Assembly (NCBI GenBank): GCA_902780365.1
Contig: CACZFE010000029.1
Coordinates: 1-12,445, forward strand
DNA length: 12,445 bases
Direction: 5' to 3'
DNA from: an uncultured Spirochaetales bacterium
Lineage (GTDB): Bacteria > UBP6 > UBA1177
Both the position numbers and the translations under genes were made by a program. The notes under the pieces are model-generated. The model searched no databases and was not told the origin of the DNA. It was given only the letters and a program-made list of their open reading frames with translations. Below are positions 7,435 to 12,445 of the stretch, one piece after another (within the stretch, counting starts at the first letter, position 1; every line of letters begins with the position of its first letter).

Positions 7435-7533
7435 AAATCACTTTTTTTAAATTTTTTTTGATTCCGAGTCAGAAAAATCGGCATTTAGTGCAACTAAACA
7501 GATGTTATTAACTTTCTTTGTCGAGGTCTTTCT
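7435..7533. other. Intergenic gap with T-rich tracts, between TPR and vWA genes
   Basis: Runs of seven and eight T (7442-7448, 7452-7459) separated by AAA follow the TPR stop. No stable GC stem precedes them, so an intrinsic terminator is not supported. A small inverted repeat, TTTAG-N5-CTAAA, is at 7484-7498. A weak -10-like TATTAA is at 7506-7511 without a good -35. Whether the vWA gene has its own promoter here or is read through from the TPR gene cannot be decided. Confidence 0.4.
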
Positions 7534-9309
7534 ATGAAAAAGTCAGTGATTTCAATGTTTCTTGTGATTTTGCTCCTTTTTGTGGCTGCTTGTGACGGCG
7601 GTGCTGCCAAAGATGCTGCTGCGGACATCGGTGACGACGGCTATTACGAGTCCGGTGAAAACGGCGGTTACAACGACAATTATGACACAACTGATTCCTC
7701 TTACAGCGACACCGGCGATACCGGAGCTTCTTATCCGGAAGATACCGGTTATGAAGACTGGGAAAGCAGTGACAGTGAGATGTCAGGAGACGATATGCCG
7801 ACTGAACCAGCTGAAGAACCCAATCCGGGAGAACTTATTGAGAACGACTGGGTCGAAACCGCAACGGAAAACACCTCGACTTTCTCGATTGACGTCGATA
7901 CGGCAAGTTACACACTGATCAGAAACTATCTTCTTAGCTACAACCAGATGCCGCCTGCGAATGCGGTCAGAATAGAGGAAATGGTAAACTATTTCGACTA
8001 CGAATATCCGCAGCCTGAGGAAGGAAAACCTTTCTCTGTCACGATGGAAATGGCCGATTCTCCGTGGAATAAGGAGACGAAACTCGTTATGTTCGGTCTT
8101 CAGGGAAAAATGCTCGAGCCTGACAAAGTTCCGGCTCACAATCTGGTTTTCCTCATTGATGTTTCCGGATCGATGTACGGTGACGACAGACTCGGTCTCC
8201 TTAAAAAATCGTTCAAAAAACTTGTCGAAAAGCTCGACAAGGACGACAAGGTTTCGATCGTTACCTATGCAAGCGGTACAGGTGTTCTCCTTGATTCCGT
8301 AAGCGGTGACAAAAAATATGAGATAATCGCAGCGATAGATGATCTTGAAGCGGGCGGTTCCACTGCAGGTGCAGCCGGAATCAAGACTGCTTATGAACTT
8401 GCTGAAAAGAACTACAGCAAAGACGCCAACAACAGAATAATCCTTGCTACCGACGGCGATTTCAATGTCGGTATTTCAAGCACGTCAGCGCTCGTTGCAT
8501 ACATTGAAGAAGAACGCAACAAAGGCATATTCCTCACGATCTTAGGCTTTGGAATGGGCAACTATCAGGATGACAGGATGGAACAGCTTTCCAACGCAGG
8601 CAACGGAAACTACTTCTATGTTGATAACGAAAGGGAATCCGACAAGATCTTCACGTACGATCTTATGGGAACGATGTTCACTATCGCGAAAGACGTCAAA
8701 CTTCAGGTTGTTTTCAACCCTGCAAAGATCGCGAAATACCGCCTTGTCGGCTACGAAAACCGCGTCATGGCGAACGAAGACTTCAACGACGACACCAAAG
8801 ATGCGGGTGAGATCGGTGCAGGTCACAGAGTTACGGCATTCTATGAAGTTTTCTTAGCTGAAAAGAAACCGGCTGAAACTCCTGAAACCGGGACTGATCC
8901 TGAAGAAGGTGAGGAACCCGCTGAAAATCCGGAAGACGGCGAAACTGAACCGACAGAGCCGGCACCGGAAGAAGGTGAAGGAGAACCTGCCGCAGAGCCT
9001 GAAACCGAATTCGGCGAAGATGATTTCCTCGTTCTCAAGATGCGCTATAAAGAGCCGGATGCTGATATCAGCAAATATATGGACACAGTAATGACTTCTG
9101 CAAATATCCTCGCTAAAATGAGCCAGAATATGGGCTTTGCTTCGTCAGTCGCAGAGTTCGGAATGCTTCTCAGAGATTCGAAATTCAAAGCTGATTCAAG
9201 CTATGATTCTGTTCTTGACCGTGCAAAGGCGAATATCGGCAAAGATTCGTTCGGTTTCCGCGGCGAATTCCTTGAACTCGTAGAAAGAGCGAAAACTCTC
9301 GATAAATAA
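7534..9309 (+). CDS. YfbK-like von Willebrand factor A domain lipoprotein
   Basis: This is a 591-residue surface or periplasmic lipoprotein. The signal peptide ends in lipobox VAAC with Cys20. A linker rich in Asp, Gly, Tyr, Ser and Thr follows (about 21-105). Next is the conserved N-terminal part of YfbK-type proteins (about 112-190, with TSTFSIDVDTASYTLIRNYL and VRIEEMVNYFDYEYPQP). The vWA domain (about 203-365) has a complete metal-binding MIDAS: DVSGS at 209-213, Thr277 in GGST, and Asp307 in ATDGD, so ligand binding through a divalent metal is likely intact. The C-terminal DUF3520-type domain (about 376-591) is split by an acidic Pro/Glu insertion at 446-497. vWA domains mediate protein-protein contacts; the physiological role of this family is not settled. 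The start is preceded by GAGGTCTT. The stop lies five bases from the stop of the convergent fusion gene. Confidence 0.9.
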   Translation: MKKSVISMFLVILLLFVAACDGGAAKDAAADIGDDGYYESGENGGYNDNYDTTDSSYSDTGDTGASYPEDTGYEDWESSDSEMSGDDMPTEPAEEPNPGELIENDWVETATENTSTFSIDVDTASYTLIRNYLLSYNQMPPANAVRIEEMVNYFDYEYPQPEEGKPFSVTMEMADSPWNKETKLVMFGLQGKMLEPDKVPAHNLVFLIDVSGSMYGDDRLGLLKKSFKKLVEKLDKDDKVSIVTYASGTGVLLDSVSGDKKYEIIAAIDDLEAGGSTAGAAGIKTAYELAEKNYSKDANNRIILATDGDFNVGISSTSALVAYIEEERNKGIFLTILGFGMGNYQDDRMEQLSNAGNGNYFYVDNERESDKIFTYDLMGTMFTIAKDVKLQVVFNPAKIAKYRLVGYENRVMANEDFNDDTKDAGEIGAGHRVTAFYEVFLAEKKPAETPETGTDPEEGEEPAENPEDGETEPTEPAPEEGEGEPAAEPETEFGEDDFLVLKMRYKEPDADISKYMDTVMTSANILAKMSQNMGFASSVAEFGMLLRDSKFKADSSYDSVLDRAKANIGKDSFGFRGEFLELVERAKTLDK

Positions 9310-9314
9310 TCGGT

Positions 9315-12300
9315 CTATTTGCACGTCATAATATCAAGAATCACTTCATCGGTTTTTTCCATTCCTTCCGAAGCGACAGTCGCAAGATTTTTGATTGTCT
9401 TTTCGATGTCGCGTTCGATTATTCCGTCTGTTTCGGAAATTTCGATGTTTTCGATCGCTAAAAGTGCGCTCTGAAGTGCCGCGTTGATCGTCGTCGAGAC
9501 TTTAAGTGCGCATCCAGCCTTAGCGCCGTCGCAGATCATGCCGGAGATGTTTCCTATCATGTTTTTGATCGCGTAGTTTATCTGCGTCAGGTTTCCGCCC
9601 AGAAGGTATGTGATCCCGCATGCGGCTCCGGTCGAAGCTGTGACTGTGCCGCAGAGAGCCGAAAGTTTCGACATGAATTCTTTCAAGTGGATCGCTATCA
9701 GGTTGCCCAAATAAAGTGCTCGGATAAGTTTTTCCTCGCTCGAACCGAGCCTTTCGGCAGTCGCTACTATCGGCATCATAACTGTGATCCCCTGGTTTCC
9801 GCTTCCTGAATTGCTCATGACTGAAAGGGTGCAGCCTGCCATTCTCGCATCGCTTGCCGCAGCAGTGAGAGCCATTGCATAGTTTGCAAGATCGTCGGAA
9901 AGGAGTCCTTTCTGGACATTGAGGCGCAGAGTTTTTCCGACACGCAGGCCGTAGTCGCCGCTTAGTCCCTCGAGAGCGATCTTTTTGTTCATTTCGGCAC
10001 CTTCGAGGACATAACGGATCTTTTCAAGCGGAACCTTGTTGATGAAATTCCAGATCCCTTCGACTGTCATGTGGTATTCCTGAGTTTTCTGGCTGTTTTC
10101 GTTCCAGTCGAACGAGAAGGCGTTGCACGATTTCTGCGAGATTATTTTTCCGTTGAGTTCGGTGAGAACGATGTTTGTGTGGCTTCCGCAGATCACTGTT
10201 CTCGCACACTCTTTGCCGCTGAAACAGATTGCTTCGATGTAGAGTTTATCGACTTTTTCCTTCATCGAAACGGCGATTTCCCCTTTTTTCACCATCTCTT
10301 TCGCCTGGGCAATGTGCTCTTTTGTAACTCCGCTCAACACTTCAAGCTCTTTCGAAGGATCTCCGCCTTTGATCCCGAGCGCAGCCGCGATCGGAAGCCC
10401 GACCATGCCTGTTCCCGGAATTCCGACACCGAGACCGTTTTTCATGATGTTGCCGCTGAGGGCGATTTCGGCTCTTTCTACCGGTCTGCCCAGAAGTTTT
10501 GCGGAAGTTGCCGCGGCAAGTGCCACAGCTATCGGTTCTGTGCAGCCGAGTGCCGGAACGACCTCGCTGTTGAAAGCGTCGATGTAAAGCTGGAAGTCCA
10601 TCTTTTCCTCTTTGTCTTCGTTTATGTTGCTGACTACTTTGAAATCGGTAAAAACACGGTATTCGTAAGCTTTGAGGTGAATGTAAAAACCGTGTTCGAA
10701 AATATCTTCGGTGCTTAAAGTGTACTCGTGCCCCGAAATAAGTTCTTTGAATCGGACGAAAGTTCCTTTTTCCCTTCTGAGACCGAGGGCAAAATCGAGG
10801 TTGATCCGCCTGAGTTCGCCGCTTCCTTTGTCGAGCCAGGCGCAGCTTTGCTTGATCCAGCCTGAAGTTTCCGCAAATCTGTTGTGGTAGAAAACAAGAA
10901 CTTTGCTTTCTCCCCAGCCGTTCGAATACGCGAAAACGTTCTCGTCGACCGTGCCGTCCGACTTGTAGAAATCGTAAAAGTGGAAGTCGTTGACGTGAGC
11001 GAAAAGATGGCGCAGATGCAACAGCGGAAAGATCTCGCGCTCATGCCGCTCCACAAGCGCCTGATTGACGGTCTCGTTTTTGTAGGCGCGGCGGTATTCC
11101 ATGCCGTATTTTTCGGAAAATCCCTCGATCTGGCCGTGTCCGAACATCGGAAGTCCCGGCATCGTGATCATAAGAAGGGTGACTCCGAAATATTTGTCGT
11201 TGTCGCCGAACTGCGCGACAGCCGTCTCCTCATCGGGATTGTTGAGGAAGTTGACGTATCTTTCGAGAATGTGCGGGTCGAATTCGAGAACGCTTTTTAC
11301 AGACTGTCTGTATTTCGCGTTTTCCTCGTTTTTCATGAAGTTCATAAAGGCGCTGTTATAGACGCGGTGCATTCCCAGAGTGCGGACAAAATAGCCTTCC
11401 ATAAGCCAGAAAGCCTCGGCTAAAAGCAGCGTATCAGGTGCCTCTACTGCGACTCTGTCAACGACTTCGCGCCAGAATTCCTTCGGGAAAAGTTTGTTGA
11501 ATTCTTCGGTCGTAAGTCCGTGTTCGGCGCGTGATGCAATGTCTCCGCCGCTTCCCGGTTCAGGGAACCAGAGCCTGTGGTAGTGCCTTTTTGCAAGCGT
11601 CATCGCCGCATCGAACCTGATTACGGGGAAGTTTTTCGCGATCTTTATGATAGTCTGAATGACCTGTTCTCTCACATCGGCACGCATATAGTTGAGCTGC
11701 GCCGTATCGTTCCAAGGCATGCAGGTCCCGTCGTTTCCGTGATAGATATAATCGGTTCTGCCAGTCCTGAAATCGACCCGTTTGAAAGTTACCGCCGCAT
11801 CGCTTTTCGAATAGTAGTGGTCTTCGATATAAATCCCGATATTCGGGTCGCTCGAAAGGTTTTCGCCGTTATATGTGTAGGCGGGGAAGGGCGGCTCGTC
11901 CGCCGAAATGAACCATTCGGGATGTTCCGAGATCCACTTCGAATCTATCGCCGTGTGGTTGGGGACCATGTCGCTCGCAAGTCTGATCCCGTGTCTCCAC
12001 GCCCTTTCGCGGAGATTCTGCATCGCCGCTTCGCCGCCGAGTTCAGAGGCTATTTCGTAGTCGTAAAGCGAATACGCACTTGCCGCAGCTTCCGGGTTTC
12101 CCATTATCTGCTTGATCCGTTTCGATGCTTTGCTGCGCTCCCACAAACCGATCAGCCAGAGTGCCGTGAAGCCGCGTCTGGACAGGGTTTCAAGCTCTTC
12201 GTCGGGAATTCTGTCGAGAGTGTGGATATCGGTCGAATACTGCTTTGAAAGCTGGTCGAGCCAGACAAAAATGTTTTTCGCGATCATTACGACTCGCGGC

Positions 12301-12445
12301 ATCCAAAGCGAATCTTTCGAGAAATTTTCGTTCTCCGGGTCGCCTTCGCCCCAGCCGGCAAGAGCATCTTTTGTAAGTGCCGGAAAATTACCGCCTCCGC
12401 CCGTCCCGAAGACAGGTTTTGTCTCCTCTTTTATGATATCGGCAG
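9315..12445 (-). CDS. GH13 alpha-amylase-type enzyme joined in frame to CyuA/UPF0597 L-cysteine desulfidase (N-terminus beyond right edge)
   Basis: One frame runs without a stop from the right edge to TAG at 9317-9315. The 47 codons before the first Met (12302) are coding: they read GGGGNFPALTKDALAGWGEG before SLWMPRVVM, so the true start is outside. Numbered from that Met, GH13 signatures are DMVPNH (111-116), nucleophile Asp231 in IRFDAAM, acid/base Glu296 in LLLAEAFW and Asp357 in LNNPDEE, so the glycosidase core looks active. The (beta/alpha)8 barrel is followed by a beta-rich C-domain ending near 557. After a ten-residue charged linker, Met568 opens a complete 428-residue CyuA-like domain (E. 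coli CyuA has 436). It has ALGCTEP, MKNGLGVGIPGTGMVGLP, SNSGSGNQG and MICDGA. In its own numbering Cys20, Cys317 and Cys357 match the [4Fe-4S] ligands of archaeal cysteine desulfidase. The family converts L-cysteine to pyruvate, ammonia and sulfide. The two activities share no known pathway. Confidence 0.85.
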   Translation of the reverse strand, partial: ADIIKEETKPVFGTGGGGNFPALTKDALAGWGEGDPENENFSKDSLWMPRVVMIAKNIFVWLDQLSKQYSTDIHTLDRIPDEELETLSRRGFTALWLIGLWERSKASKRIKQIMGNPEAAASAYSLYDYEIASELGGEAAMQNLRERAWRHGIRLASDMVPNHTAIDSKWISEHPEWFISADEPPFPAYTYNGENLSSDPNIGIYIEDHYYSKSDAAVTFKRVDFRTGRTDYIYHGNDGTCMPWNDTAQLNYMRADVREQVIQTIIKIAKNFPVIRFDAAMTLAKRHYHRLWFPEPGSGGDIASRAEHGLTTEEFNKLFPKEFWREVVDRVAVEAPDTLLLAEAFWLMEGYFVRTLGMHRVYNSAFMNFMKNEENAKYRQSVKSVLEFDPHILERYVNFLNNPDEETAVAQFGDNDKYFGVTLLMITMPGLPMFGHGQIEGFSEKYGMEYRRAYKNETVNQALVERHEREIFPLLHLRHLFAHVNDFHFYDFYKSDGTVDENVFAYSNGWGESKVLVFYHNRFAETSGWIKQSCAWLDKGSGELRRINLDFALGLRREKGTFVRFKELISGHEYTLSTEDIFEHGFYIHLKAYEYRVFTDFKVVSNINEDKEEKMDFQLYIDAFNSEVVPALGCTEPIAVALAAATSAKLLGRPVERAEIALSGNIMKNGLGVGIPGTGMVGLPIAAALGIKGGDPSKELEVLSGVTKEHIAQAKEMVKKGEIAVSMKEKVDKLYIEAICFSGKECARTVICGSHTNIVLTELNGKIISQKSCNAFSFDWNENSQKTQEYHMTVEGIWNFINKVPLEKIRYVLEGAEMNKKIALEGLSGDYGLRVGKTLRLNVQKGLLSDDLANYAMALTAAASDARMAGCTLSVMSNSGSGNQGITVMMPIVATAERLGSSEEKLIRALYLGNLIAIHLKEFMSKLSALCGTVTASTGAACGITYLLGGNLTQINYAIKNMIGNISGMICDGAKAGCALKVSTTINAALQSALLAIENIEISETDGIIERDIEKTIKNLATVASEGMEKTDEVILDIMTCK
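10599..10611 (-). promoter_or_regulatory. Internal ribosome binding site and start codon for the CyuA part
   Basis: On the minus strand AGAGGA (10611-10606) precedes an in-frame ATG (10601-10599), with five bases between GAGG and the ATG. The product would be 428 residues, from 9315 to 10601, matching stand-alone CyuA proteins end to end. This supports separate translation of a cysteine desulfidase, with or without a fused form. It could be chance, since the linker codons for Lys and Glu are purine-rich. Confidence 0.55.

Noticed and set aside
7441..7460. T-tracts after the TPR gene as an intrinsic terminator
   Set aside because: No GC-rich stem precedes them; only an AATCA/TGATT pairing with a long loop can be drawn.
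8841..9038. Minus-strand Ser/Gly/Pro-rich frame opposite the vWA gene
   Set aside because: It is the antisense reading of the Glu/Pro-rich insertion, so its low complexity follows from that segment.
9300..9312. CGAT-N5-ATCG dyad at the convergent stops as a shared terminator
   Set aside because: A four-base stem without T-runs is too weak.
10071..12248. Long plus-strand open frames (215 and 223 codons) opposite the GH13/CyuA gene
   Set aside because: Their products are Arg/Phe/His/Val-rich without domains, and they lie antisense to a frame with clear catalytic motifs. They are by-products of its codon use.

Overview
The window carries eight protein-coding genes and no RNA gene, insertion sequence or CRISPR array that I can support. 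It looks like chromosomal DNA of a Gram-negative (diderm) bacterium. The reasons are an RND efflux pump with its periplasmic adaptor, three lipoprotein signal peptides with clear lipobox cysteines, and a LolB-like outer-membrane-type lipoprotein. Base composition is moderate throughout, with no obvious transferred block. I cannot name the phylum. An L-cysteine desulfidase domain, whose family uses an oxygen-sensitive iron-sulfur cluster, fits an anaerobe but does not prove it.

Left part (1-4941, minus strand): a four-gene efflux cassette read right to left. It runs TetR-type repressor, lipoprotein membrane-fusion adaptor, HAE1-type RND pump, then a small protein running off the left edge that resembles the PG0541-type transporter-associated family. 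Gaps are 17, 8 and -3 bases (an ATGA overlap), so this is one transcript. A TTGACA promoter followed by a 23-base palindrome (4967-4989) lies just upstream of the repressor gene. That is the layout of an autoregulated, ligand-inducible efflux operon. No outer-membrane channel gene is present, so the pump would use one encoded elsewhere.

Middle (5052-9309, plus strand): divergent from the efflux operon is ridA (enamine/imine deaminase), followed 10 bases later by a LolB/DUF4292-like lipoprotein gene. Next comes a 132-base gap with a long imperfect hairpin built around four 8-base tandem units, and then a strong promoter. After that are a cytoplasmic TPR-repeat protein and a YfbK-like von Willebrand factor A lipoprotein with two acidic low-complexity segments.

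Right part (9315-12445, minus strand): one uninterrupted reading frame, open at the right edge, that joins a GH13 alpha-amylase-type enzyme to a complete CyuA/UPF0597 L-cysteine desulfidase. The desulfidase part has its own Met codon and a good ribosome binding site. It is therefore either a true two-enzyme fusion, two genes that have lost the stop between them, or a sequence artefact. This is the oddest protein-coding feature here. The fusion gene and the vWA gene converge, with stop codons five bases apart.
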